From: Icerya purchasi
Taxonomy: Eukaryota; Arthropoda; Insecta; Hemiptera; Monophlebidae
NCBI GenBank assembly: GCA_039619475.1
Contig: CM077116.1
Location: 298,138,464 to 298,202,463, forward strand
DNA length: 64,000 bases
Direction: 5' to 3'
Shown: one piece after another, positions 24,365 to 35,092 of the stretch
Layout of the letters: each line of letters starts with the position of its first letter
How positions within the stretch are numbered: position 1 is the first letter of the stretch
Notes under the pieces: generated by a model
Database searches by the model: none
What the model was told of the DNA's origin: nothing
What the model saw: only the letters and a program-made list of their open reading frames with translations
Translations under genes and position numbers: made by a program

Positions 24365-26600
24365 GTTTTTTTTTGTTTTTTTTTAATGGACTCGGTGTCA
24401 ACACTGACCCAACTACATGGACTTAGATCACCTAATCAGATTCTGAGGCGATCGGAGATAGAGAGTATAAAGGAAAGAAGGAGGGGAATAACGGCTAGAG
24501 ATGGGAAGGAAAGGATAAAGGAAGCATTGAAAGGGGTAGGAAGTTCCAACGCCAAGAATTCGGCGTATAGATGAGAGCATTCAGGAAAAAGAGCAGGGCA
24601 TTCAAAATGGATATGGTTCGGGTCGCATATAAAGGGACTGGTTAATTCATATCTCTTTTACTATGTAATACGTGAGAATATGTCTATGCGTGTTTGCTCC
24701 TATTGATGTAATGTCGCCTAGTCGGAAAGTGCTCAAAGTAAGCAGCTGGATAAGAAAAATGCTGAAGACCGATTTCTCGGTTTAAAGCTTAATTTTTTTT
24801 GTTCATGTTTAGGTCCGTTAACAATCAATTGCTCTGTTCAGAAAGGGAACTATTGGATAACGATCGGATCAAAGATTGATAAAATGAAGAGCAGAGCAAA
24901 AGAATAAAGAAGGAAAAGTCAGGGTTAAAAAGGCTAACAGTTATTATACGAGATTGAAAAAATAGAATGTTCAATTGAGAGAGAAAAATATTCTAAGAGG
25001 ATGTGACTGAGGTCACAGAAAATTTCATCGTTTGGATGAAGAGGATAGCCTGGAGCAGATGTCAAGAAGAAGGTAGTTGAATAAGGCCAAAACGTAAAAT
25101 AGAAGCGACGGTAGAACATCGAAGTAAACGAAAATCATGGAACCACAGATGGGGCAGGAAGATTGAAAAGCTGGTAAAAGGATATTCGAAAAGGATGAAA
25201 CATAGATGTTAGACCGGAATCGATAAATTGAGTTTTGTTCGCAGTTCGAATCTGGGATTTTAGGAAAGAAAGGGTAGCACAAGGAAGCAGAAATTCGACT
25301 CAGAGAATCCACCGTTTCATTACTACCTATAAGACTAGGAAACCGTAACAAGAATATTAATACGAATCGAATGCAGAGACGAGAACTTATCGACGACAGA
25401 GCGTGTATGAAGAACAATAAAGTCACAGGAATGAGTGGGAAGAGAGAAATATGTCGCTTGAGCAGCACTCATGGAGTCGGACATGAATAAATAATTTTAC
25501 AGGAAGAACGATGGGAAAAAATATAAATAATAAGCAGCAGGATAGCCATCATTTCAGCTGTAAATGTTGAGCAAGAGGAAAGAAGTCTGAAAGACTGAAC
25601 CAAAATAAATGTCCGAAAGAATGAAAGAGGCTCCAAACTCCATCCAAACTCTAAGGATCACATATGTGTGAAGGAGGTAGGAAATTGATAATGTTATGAA
25701 ATTCCTGCACGGCTAAGGCTTGAGAAAAAGGTCAAAAGATAAGAACAGGAAAAGAGCTTCAAGGGGATACATAAAGGGTTTGCAAAGTTGAAAGAGAAGT
25801 ATGGAAGACTATATGAGACACCTAGGAACTAAAACATAAATGTCGCAATTTTCCTTGAAGTAAAATGATATTTCTTCTGAATAAAGAGATAAGGTGAAAG
25901 GGGCTTAACAAATGTCAACGACAAGTGTTTTGGAAGAAAACGATATCTTTATACAGGATCTGCGAATAAACCGGAGAAGAGCGAATTTGATTCCGCAAGT
26001 AATGTTGGGATTTGAGAGGATTTAAGAGCACCGATACAAAAGCGTAGTTTGAAAAGAAAAAATTTCGCATCATTACCTTAAACAAAGAAACAACGATCAA
26101 ATTCGGAGCGGATAGTAAATTTTAACAAAAGGAAATAAATAAGTTTCGCCACCTGATTGTGTAAGAGAAAGGGCTTTCTACGAGTTTAGCCTTTTAAAAG
26201 TAGTAGAGGAAAAATTATATGTCCAAAACCGGATAGTGTTAGGGAATACACCCGCATAGCACAAGTAATTTATATCAGTAATATACCGTTTGTGAAGAGA
26301 GAAAATAATAGAATAGGGCGATGGAGAGGTGGAAAAAGGTGAAGGAACGCTGCAGCGTAGTAACAGACTGATTAATCTCTTCATTCGCGGTTACAATATT
26401 TTGGGAGGCAGAGAAGAGCAAGATGTTACCGGGTAAAGAAAAGAGAGCAGCGAGATATTAAAAAGGAAAGCGTCGGAAGTAGTATAGATATTAAAATGTG
26501 TTAGAGAGTAGCGAGAGGTATTTTTCGCAGTAGTGGAGAGGTGAAATGGATAGTATCGCTGGGATGTTAAAGGAAGACGGACGTGTTCAGAGAAGAGAAA
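24365..26600 (-). pseudogene. I-clade LINE with RNase H, decayed, minus strand
   Basis: The T-rich run at 24365-24384 is the poly(A) tail, and the sequence next to it matches the 3' end of the LINE at 46.6-47.7 kb. Reading the minus strand from 5' to 3': HFNIYTTSD and TANEEIN (RT, ~26.4-26.55 kb); WTYNFSSTTFKRLNS...KALS (thumb, ~26.15-26.25 kb); then RNase H motifs FTAEMMAI (~25.55 kb), SDSMSAAQA (~25.47 kb) and GSNETVDSLSR (~25.31 kb). An ATGRT-like terminal module sits near 24.6 kb, where a CPA...CSHLY-type segment is shared with the 47-kb copy. RT followed by RNase H marks the I group. Multiple stops and frameshifts make it dead. The 5' limit is uncertain. Confidence 0.7.
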
Positions 26601-27455
26601 TTTTTAAACTTTAGCCATTTTTCAAAACATGACTTAAGCGATCCTGAAGAAAGAGGAACGAAGAAACAAATTTTCCAATTTGATTTCTTAGAAGATTCAA
26701 GAATCAAACCGAGCTATAATATTAGCTCTTTTTTCATGAGCAAGGAAATTTTCCGAAGAACTTCGAAGGTAACGAAAATATAATCAAATGCCGCATTGCA
26801 TTCATCATTCCAATGGAGAGATGAAGGCATCCGACGACGATTAGACACCTCTTACGGTTCGGAGAAGGAGAGGATACGCTAATGTTTAAATTTACGGAAG
26901 AGTTCTATTGCAAAATAAGATCAGAAAACGTAGAGTCACTGTAGGCCGGAATAGAGAGTATAATTTGTTTCGGAAAAAATCCATCGAGAAGAATGCAGAG
27001 ATTCAGGAAAATGAAAATTTTGAAGGGAAATTAGAACAGGAACGTAAATCCTATCGTGGGAACTTGTGTAGCTTAATTTTTAAAACATTAAAACTACAAT
27101 TTGAAATTTAGTACATCTTAAATTAGGCTCTTATTACGAAACTTTACTTGTGTAAGCGCAGTTCCATGTTTTAGACTGAACTGGTATTTGCTATGAGAAT
27201 TTTATCGTTTTAGAGTCGCGATTCTGTTATTTGTTGTTTTTTTTTAAAACCCTGTAAGATTTTTGCGCACTTTCTGAAATATTTCGGTGCTTTTTATACC
27301 GATAGTACCGCGTTTTATTAAAAACCATTTCTAACAAATAAAAAAAATTCCCGGGGCTTTTTCCGGGAAGTACACTTTTTCCTGGTTTTCTGGTGGGTCA
27401 ACTGTGAACATTAACCCGGCGCGCGAGTGATTTCTTTTTTTCTTTTTTTTTTTTT
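26601..27455. other. unassigned DNA
   Basis: No motif supports extending the I-clade LINE into this stretch, although its purine-rich left part may belong to it. The right end is a T-rich tract (27431-27455) that abuts the foldback element and may be the A-tail of a split SINE. Confidence 0.35.
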
Positions 27456-27652
27456 AACGTTAGTAGTCAGTAAAAGCCGAAGCTAGGAAGTCCGCTAATC
27501 CGAACCCCAATTCCTGTCCCAGAGGCGAAAATTCACCCCAGACCGGTAATCCGAACACTAAATTTACCCCAATTCATGTCCAGGTGGTCAAAATTCACCC
27601 AAGTTTCCCCCGATTCCTCAGGGTTTCCCCCAGACGGTTCCCGCTCGTTTCC
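27456..27652 (+). repeat. left terminal inverted repeat of foldback element
   Basis: It begins AACGTTAGTAGTCAGTAAAA and ends CCCGCTCGTTTCC. It pairs with 29395-29589 over its whole length; differences I saw are a C/A-type substitution near the CCAGAGGCG block and a few C-run changes. Confidence 0.9.
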
Positions 27653-27889
27653 GATAAACCGAACGTCCAAACAGTGTCCAGAGGTCAATAAACTGTCCAA
27701 AGAGTTATTCGGGGGCGCAAGTAACCCCAATTAGTGTCCAGGTGCTGAAAGTTCCCCCAAGTTCCCCAAATTTCTCTGAAATTCCCCCATACACGTCCCG
27801 TTCGTTTCCAATAAACTGAACCGATTATTAATTAACATAAGTATATTAATTAATGTCCGAAAGTAACCCAAGTCTCCGATCGCCCCACC

Positions 27890-28790
27890 CGCAGCTGCGT
27901 TACTGCAATTTTTCAAAATTCAGGGCCTAAGTAAGAAAATTCCAAAATTTAACCCCAATATATTATTTAAAGTGTAAATCTAACCCAACACCCCCCTTTG
28001 CCCCTCACACATGTATATTTCGATCCCGCGCACGCTCCAGTCGACACCTCGGAAGCGCACGCACCGTTCCCCTGCATGCCCCACCCGCCCACTGCTTTAC
28101 CGCAATTTTTTTTTTCAAAATTCAGGACCTAAGTAAGAAAATTCCAAAATTTAACCCCAATATATTATTTAAAGCGTAAATCTAACCTATAACTCCAGTT
28201 CACACCTCTCACACGTATATTTCATTCCCACGCTCGCTCCATCCACAGTTGCGAAAGCGCACGCGTAGATCCCACACATATATCTAACACAACATTATTC
28301 TGTGCAAAAGCGCATATGCTGATCCCGATACCTCGATTATTTTTTATAAAATTAACTTAAGTATAATTTTTTTATTTTCCCGATTCCCCGATCTTACTGC
28401 CATATGTGAAGACGCACGTCCCGATCCCGCGCATATATCCAATATAACGTTCTCCACCGCAGAAGTGCACGCGCCGATCTCACGCATATTCCGATGTCCA
28501 CCGCGATATCCCGCGCACACACGCGCTCCGTTCCAGATACCGCGATTATTTCTTTAATATTTCAAAGCCTAAGTATACATAATATAAAATTAGCCGAAGT
28601 ATATTTTTTTATTTTCCTGATTCTCCAATCTTACTGCCATATGCTAAAGCGCTCGTCCCGATCTCGCGCATATATCTAACACAGCGTTATTTTCTGTGAA
28701 ATCGCACGCGCCGATCCCCCGCATATATCCAATATAACGTTAGCTGCGCGAAAGCGCACACGCCGATCCCCCGCACGTGTCGTCCGTTTA
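27890..28790 (+). repeat. internal diverged tandem units of the foldback element
   Basis: The block CAAAATTCAGG.CCTAAGTAAG with AATTTAACCCCAATATA appears at about 27915-27990 and 28115-28190. A second block, CTTACTGCCATATG..AA.(A/G)CGC, with CGCGCATATAT and AATATAACGTT, appears near 28395, 28630 and 28720. Period is about 200-230 bp and unit identity varies. Confidence 0.7.
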
Positions 28791-29394
28791 CGCTGCTCCA
28801 ATTTTTTTTTAATTATTATTTTTTTCACATAGTAACCCAATCCCTGCTCTGTTGTCTAAACCTAACCGGTTATCCAAAACATTTACAAATTAACAAATCA
28901 ATTATTTCTATAGTCTAAAATAGCCTTAGTCTCCTTTACCCCTTCCACCATCTTTTCCGATCGATTCCGTTGTTTTAATATCGAATATATCGCATTCTAT
29001 TTACTTTTACTACAACCATTAAACATCCAATCGACGCTCCCGACACCTCCGTCATTTCATATTGAGAGGTAATTATTTTTTTACGTGACCGCTATGAATG
29101 CCCACTGTCCATTCCTGCACACCCATCTGCTATTGGTAGTTCCCATACCGTTCATAATAACTTTTATTCAACTCCAAGTATTATGGAATTATTCCAATTA
29201 TATATTTTCTTCACTTCTGACCATTTCTTCCGACCGTTCATAATATTTTTATTTTTCTCCGGTTCTAAAAATAAATCCTATAATGCCTTCAACGCTATGA
29301 ATGCACACACATCTTCTACCGTCTGTTTAAATATCGTTCTTAATAATTTTTCGGGGCTAAATATTATAGAAATAGCCGAAGTATATTTTTTATT

Positions 29395-29589
29395 GGAAAC
29401 GAGCGGGAACCGTCCGGGAAACCCTGAGGAATCGGGGGAAACTTGGGTGAATTTTGACCACCTGGACATGAATTGGGGTGAATTTAGTGTTCGGATTACC
29501 GGTCTGGGGTGAATTTTCGCCTCCGGGACAGGAATTGGGGTTCGGATTAGCGGACTTCCTAGCTTCGGCTTTTACTGACTACTAACGTT
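29395..29589 (-). repeat. right terminal inverted repeat of foldback element
   Basis: Reverse complement of 27456-27652, ending ACTACTAACGTT. Open frames crossing it on either strand are shadows of the repeat. Confidence 0.9.
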
Positions 29590-29690
29590 GGAGTGTACGG
29601 TTGCGGGATTTGAACCAGGTTCTACCTGAATGAAACGCCGGCGCCTAATCAACTTGATAGCTTACTGGGAATTACAAAATTTCTTTACCG
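29590..29690 (-). mobile_element. tRNA-derived SINE head, split from its tail by the foldback element
   Basis: On the minus strand, AGCTATCAAGTTGATTAGGC resembles a tRNA D-arm/A-box, GGCGTTTCATTCAGG an anticodon arm, and GGTTCAAATCC is an exact B box. Reading on across the foldback insertion, the next minus-strand sequence is AACGTT followed by an A-rich run (27455-27431), as expected for a SINE tail. It is a tRNA-like retroposon, not a functional tRNA. Confidence 0.6.
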
Positions 29691-29789
29691 CTTTAGGTGT
29701 CCATTCGCACGGTGGTTATCACGTGACCTGCACCGACCACAATTAATATCTATTTCCACTAGACAAAGTCACTGTTTTGGAATTAATGT

Positions 29790-29790
<1 letters not shown>

Positions 29791-29848
<58 letters not shown>
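29791..29848 (+). repeat. (CA)n microsatellite
   Basis: About 29 perfect CA units. Confidence 0.99.
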
Positions 29849-29852
<4 letters not shown>

Positions 29853-30660
29853 GGTATCTACCGTGTTCTCGGATATCGGAAATTTATCAGACATTACTGA
29901 ACGTTTCGATCATATAATTATTCATGCATGACGAAATACATTTTCGCCAGCACAGACCTTTATGCTCACGATAAAATCTGATACATATTCGGCATGTGAC
30001 GAACAATTCCTTCTTTTAATTAACCGAAAGATCGCACCAAACATATGATTTCTCGTAATCGAATAAATAGATTTCGAAAACTAACCACACCAGTTCATAG
30101 GTGTGTTCATTTATTTATTCATATTAACGGGGGTGTTCGATATAAAATTAAAGGACTATCTATATATATATATAATATTTTTGTTTTTTAAAGCAGCATT
30201 TATGAAGTGTTCTTATTTTTTCACCTTTACCAATATATAACTTGCAACATAGTATTTCTATCATCGTCCATCTGTCTTCTAATTTGCCGAGTTCCATTTG
30301 TTAATCAACATTCGGTATGTCTTAAAAAGCTATACCTTACCGTATTTCTGATTTTATCCTTCAGTTCGATGTTCAGTACTGTGTGTTTTAGCATTCTCGT
30401 AGTTTTTTCTATTTTATCCGCAGCATGAATTATCAATCCTTATTCATAATTACCATTAACGTTCACACTGGTTAAAGATTTCAGCGTGGTTTTCTTGATT
30501 TATTTCGTTGTTTTAGGATCGTTTCCAGTTTTCCCGAATTCCGGGGGGCTCTTCTTAATTATTTTCTTTTTCCTTTTATTTACTCTTTATTCCATACTGT
30601 TCCAAATAGACATATAAATTCTGCGATATTATCTAATCTTCAGGATTCCGTACACATATA
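29849..30660. other. unassigned DNA
   Basis: No supported gene or element. A short (TA)n lies at about 30162-30176. Confidence 0.35.
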
Positions 30661-30664
30661 ATGT

Positions 30665-30940
30665 ATGGAATCTAGTTCAGAAACGACGAAAATATTCAAT
30701 TGAAATATGCAATAACTCACGAACGGTTTGACTTACGAATTTCGAAATCTGAAACATAAATTACAATTAAAATTTTCTTTTAAACCATATCTATAGTTTC
30801 AAGCTAACCGATTACCGTGGATGGAAAAAAATACAGAAAACCGTCAAGAATATATAATATAGTATTTAAAACGACCTTACAAATCACCTTAAAAGAATTC
30901 ATAATTCCTCACCAGATAAACTTTTTAAGATAAAATTCAA
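30665..30940 (-). mobile_element. Helitron-like repeat, second copy (partial)
   Basis: Inverted relative to 37260-37460. Shared blocks are AACGACRAAAATATTCAATT, CGATTACCGTGGAYGG, ATATATAATAT.G.ATTTA(A/G)AACGACCT and TCATAA.TC(C/A)(T)CACC. The 5' and 3' ends of the larger copy are absent. Confidence 0.7.
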
Positions 30941-31119
30941 AATGTAAACCGAAACACAGAAATTTAAAAAAATTACGATTAAAAAATTACATGGGCCCCC
31001 CTTCGGGCCTAAATGAAACAGAAAAATAGAGAAGATGTTCACGTAAACAATAGTCCAAGTAAAAAAGCTAAGGAAGCCAAAGCGTATCTTAAATGTACGC
31101 ATAAAGGTCGCTTTATAGG

Positions 31120-32185
31120 AAAACTATAGCCGAGCTTACAACTTTAAATTTATACCCTAGGAGCGCCGAAAGCTCGAAACTTTTGAAAAATATATTCCCC
31201 CCCGGTCATGTGATATATCGATGGAAAGATTCGCTATTTGTCGTGAACAAAACCGTAATTCATTTATTTAGCGAAACTTTCAAAGTTGGTAAAAAGTTCA
31301 AAAAAGTGCAGAAAATGACGTGAACTCCCTCCCCTTGTGGCGCTTGTATATGTAGTAGCCAAAAATTTTGAACAAGGTTAAAAATATGTGCACCCCCATA
31401 ATTCTAGTTTGGAACATCCGGGTTTCTAACCTTAAAATTAAACCCTCGGGCCCCGAAAGCTCGAAAATTTTGAAAAAAATATTCTTTTTTTTCCGGGCAT
31501 GTGATATGCTGTTGGAAAGATCGCTATTTGTCGGGAATGAGCTTGCATTTTATTTCTTTAACGAAACTTTCAAAGTCGGTGAAAAGTTTAAAAAAGCACA
31601 AAAAATGACGTGTAGCCCTCCATTATGGCGTGAGTGTAATAGCTAAAGATTTTGAACAAGCTTGAAAATATGCGCATACCGTTATACTTCTCTGGTTTGA
31701 AACACCCAGGTTTCTAACTTTAAAATTAGACCTTCGGTGCGCCGAAAGCTTGAACGTTTCGAAAAAACTTATTTTTTCCCGTTATGTGATGCGTCGATGG
31801 AAAGATCGTTATTTGTCAAGAACATAACCGTATTTAATTTCCTTAACAAAACTTTCATAGTTGATAAAAAGTTGAAAAAAGAGTGTGATATAGCGCGAGT
31901 ATTATAGTTAAAAATTTCGATTAAGGTTAGAAATGTGCGCATTCCCATATATTTCTCTAGTTTGGAGTATCCGGGTTTCTAACTATAAAATTCTGCTGTT
32001 AGGGCGCCGAAAGTTCGAAATTTTTTGAAAAAAGAAACAATTTTTTTTTTGAGCATGTGGAAATATCGCTGTTTGTCTGAAACGAAACCGTATTTCATTT
32101 TCTTGACGAAGCTTTCGATGTTGGCGAATAGTTCAAAAAAAAAACGTAAAAAAACGACGTTTCTTTATGGCGCGAATTAGCAGAT
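31120..32185 (+). repeat. four-unit satellite-like tandem repeat, ~265-290-bp period
   Basis: The landmark GC(G/C)CCGAAAG(C/T)(T/C)(C/T)GAA occurs at 31163, 31450, 31739 and 32004. Every unit also carries CATGTG(A)TAT.(C/T)(G/T)(A/T)(T)GGAAAGAT, CGCTATTTGTC, AACCGTA.TT.ATTT, ACGAAACTTTC..AGT and GGTTTCTAAC. Units are diverged by substitutions and small indels, so the array is old. Small open frames in it change from unit to unit and are not genes. Confidence 0.9.
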
Positions 32186-33616
32186 TTCTTCGTTTGAATT
32201 TTGTATTATGTAAATATAAATTCTAGTCTTACATATGGAATCCTCAGCGGATGAAACATCTCATGCTTGACTGAACTTGTTTGTTAATGCAGTGTTTATA
32301 TTTTTGCTGTTTTATTACTGTAAACTTTTGATTAATTTTAATTTTTCACAATAATTTTAAGTGTCCAAATATTCAAAGTTTTTTGTTTCATTTGTAGTCT
32401 TTCTTCTATGTTTGGAACTATTTCCCGTGTTGTTACTTTGCCAGTATTTGATTTATCACATCTGAGTTGCCAGAGTGTCGTATACTACTTGAATTAATTT
32501 TATTGATTTGTTTTCGTAACTTTTTTTTGTCGAAAATTTTAGTTCTTCTTGTTTCCATGTTTTGATATTTGGTTTACTAACTTTAAGTGTCTATAGGTAT
32601 TATTTTATGCTGCTATGATGTTGACTGAAGTATATGATATTGTGCGATAACCAGAGATTGTTCCTATTAATATTTTCCTTTGTAATTTTAACAGCTTATT
32701 CTTGTCTTTTTCTCGTAAAACTGGAAAATATACTGTAGAGCAGTATTCTGTTATTGATCCAAAAATGGCTCTTTATAGAATTCTATTCTATCTTTATATT
32801 TGAAACCGAACATATTTGAATATAGTGATCTTAATTTGAAATAAATTTTTTTAATCTTGTCTATTATGAATTCGATGTGTTTTCCAAAATTTAAATTTGT
32901 GTCTATGATTATTCCCAAGTATTTTATTTCTTTTACTATTTTTATTTTATCTTTATCTTTATGCATAAGTGCTGTTCAATGCAATGTACCATTTCTTCCC
33001 TGTCTTGTTTTCTACTTATTAGTAGTGCTTGGGTTTTTTATTTATGTTGAATTGTAAGCCTAAGTTTTGAATGTTTTTACTCAATTTTTTTTTTTTGTTT
33101 CATTTATATTGTAAACTTCGTCCTTTTTATTAATTCCTGCTACTAACATTATATCGTCTGCGTAGCTTATCATATTGCAGTGTTGACTGAAATGCAAATT
33201 ATGAACTTCGCTCATTGCTATGTTGAAGAGTACTGGCCCTAGAACCGAACCTTGTGGTACTCCTGAGTTGACACTCCTGTTGTATAGGATTTTGTTTTCT
33301 TGATTAAATAACCCAATTCTTCTTTCTGTTAAGTAATTACGAATTATAGTTTGTATTGTACCAGATATATTTTTTCTTTTCATTATTTTTAAGATTTCAT
33401 CAATTTTTATTTGATCAAATGCTCCGGATATGTTAAAGCTGATTAGTAACGTATGTCTTGTTTGTTTTTTATATTTTTCAATATAGTCGCATAACTTTTT
33501 TATTGCTAGCTCAGTTGATTTGTTTTTAAGATATCCGAACTGATTTTCGTTTAAAATCGTTTTTTCTTTTATTTCTGTATCAAGAAAATTTTTTATGATT
33601 TTTTCATATATTTTAC

Positions 33617-34236
33617 TTTTTTTTTTTTTTTTTTTTTTTTAATAATTTGCGGGTCCCACAAGGCACTAGCCCGTCTGTGGGTTCCCAACATAATTATATC
33701 GTTTATTTATACAATATAACATCAACTTAAGTTACATTACAAAGTTAATTATCTTATGCAATACTATACTACAAAATTCACACTCTCAATTATACATTTA
33801 TCTAATATATTATTTGCTATTTAGATATCTTAATATATTAGCTTATATATTACAATGGTATAATAAAATTTTTATATAGTTACCACACTCTGAATAGCAG
33901 CTTAAAACTGAGGATCGTAGCCAATCGTATATCAAAATTTTTATTATTATTATTATTGTTATTATTATTGTTATTATTATTATTATTGTTATTATTATTG
34001 TTATTATTATTTTTATTGCTATTATTATTGTTATTATTATTATTATTGTTATTATTATTGTTATTATTATTATTACTATTATTTCTATTGTTCTTTATAC
34101 CATGCTATCAGCCAAATTTTAATTTTGTTTTTCCATATCTCCAGTTTTTCCTCATTTTGGATTTCCTTTGGTATCTTCTCCATTAATTTTATTAATACTT
34201 CTTCATCCACATTATCTATTTTATTGTTAATTCCCC
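33617..34236 (-). mobile_element. poly(A)-tailed element nested in the R1-like LINE
   Basis: The T-run 33617-33640 marks a minus-strand poly(A) tail. It is preceded in sense by a short 3' region (GGGCTAGTGCCTTGTGGGAC) and a mixed (TAA/CAA)n tract (33945-34085). Beyond that is a minus-strand open stretch containing DEEVLIKLMEKIPKEI and EKLEIWKNKIKIWL, which I do not recognise. It separates the LLSG and SKIYEKII halves of the host RT. I could not read a clean target duplication, so its 5' edge is good to about 10 bp only. Confidence 0.65.
33945..34085 (+). repeat. mixed (TTATTG)/(TTA) microsatellite
   Basis: Trinucleotide repeats of TTA with interspersed TTG and TTT, inside the nested element. 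The poly-Leu reading is an artefact. Confidence 0.95.
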
Positions 34237-35092
34237 TGAAAACCAGACAGTAGCGTTATAGGCCTGTATGATTTCGGATTTGTTAAATCTTTTCCGGGTT
34301 TGTTTATTATTTTAATTTTTCCTTGTTTCCAGACGTTAGGGAAATAATTTAGTTCGATACATTTTTGGTAAATAGATTTAAATATTTTTTCGTCTACTTT
34401 GTGAAGAAGTTTAATCATCTTGTTAGAAATTTGATCGTGTCCATTGGCTTTCCTATTGTTCAGTTTTTTGATTGTTGTAGTTAATTCGTTTTCACATATT
34501 TGAAGAGTTTTATCTGGCTGAGTCGGTTGCAACTTAAGTGTTCGGTTTGGAAATAATTCAGCAAAAATTATTTATGTTTTTCAATGTTATCGTGTACGAT
34601 GCATCCACCGACATTAAAAGCAGGCATGTCTACTCTTTGTTTGGTTTTGTCCATACATATTTTATATGGCTTGCTCCAGATTGTCGACGAATTAATCAGT
34701 TCTTTCCATTTTTCATGCTTTGATGACTGCAGTTCTTCCTTGTATTCTTTTTTCAGTTTTCTAATTTTAATCCTTAATGATTCCACTTTATTATTTGTTT
34801 TATTTTTGCTTTTGTATAGTCTCCTTTGTAGTTTTTTTTAGTATCTTTTTAAAGCTTTCTAATTTTCCATTCCAATAAGAGGTGTCGCGAATTTTTGTTT
34901 TTGTAAGTGAATTGTGGATTAGTACTTTTATTATGTTTGTAAATTCTATGATTTCGTTTTCTAAATCTTCTTTTTTAGTTACTTTTTCAATGTGTTCTAT
35001 TTTTTGTTTTATTTGAGGTAGAGCATTTATAATTTGTTTTTGAAAGATCTCAAAGTCAACTGTTAGTGTATTTTCATTTAGTAAATCCTAGG

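Larger units (their letters stand above)
27456..29589. mobile_element. foldback-type non-autonomous DNA element
   Basis: A 2.13-kb element bounded by ~195-bp inverted repeats (27456-27652 and 29395-29589) with only a handful of mismatches. The ends read AACGTT.AGTAGTCAG. AACGTT is its own complement, so it may be a 6-bp target duplication or part of the termini. Just inside the left arm, a diverged tandem copy of the arm sequence (CCCCAATT.(A/C)TGTCCAGGTG) occurs at 27724-27830. The core holds diverged ~200-230-bp tandem units. No transposase motif is present. Long, internally repetitive termini are typical of foldback elements. Confidence 0.8.
32290..35092 (-). pseudogene. R1-clade LINE ORF2 remnant, minus strand, interrupted
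   Basis: Reading the minus strand from 35092: a linker (DLLNENTLTVDFEIFQKQ, KIRDTSYWNGKLESFKK), then RT fingers with KKLNNRKANGHDQISNKMI and KPGKDLTNPKSYRPITLLSG. An inserted element (34236-33617) follows. The RT resumes with SKIYEKIIKNFL, ENQFGYLKNKSTELAI, LISFNISGAFDQIK, SGVPQGSVLGPVLFNIAM and SYADDIMLVAG (~33170 region). The thumb is IKYLGIIIDTNLNFGKHI, and the C-terminal part is EYCSTVYFPVL, KLLKLQRKI, YRTISYTSVN and TGKVTTREIVPNIEERL. The last two modules are typical of R1-like elements. The endonuclease and 5' end are missing, and several stops and frameshifts are present. Confidence 0.8.

Noticed and set aside
27533..27730. Protein-coding frame GNEREPSGGNPEESGETW
   Set aside because: It also appears in part in the right arm at 29.4 kb because of the inverted repeat; no other support.
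29590..29690. Functional tRNA gene
   Set aside because: A and B boxes are recognisable but the acceptor stem and full cloverleaf cannot be formed; better as a SINE head.
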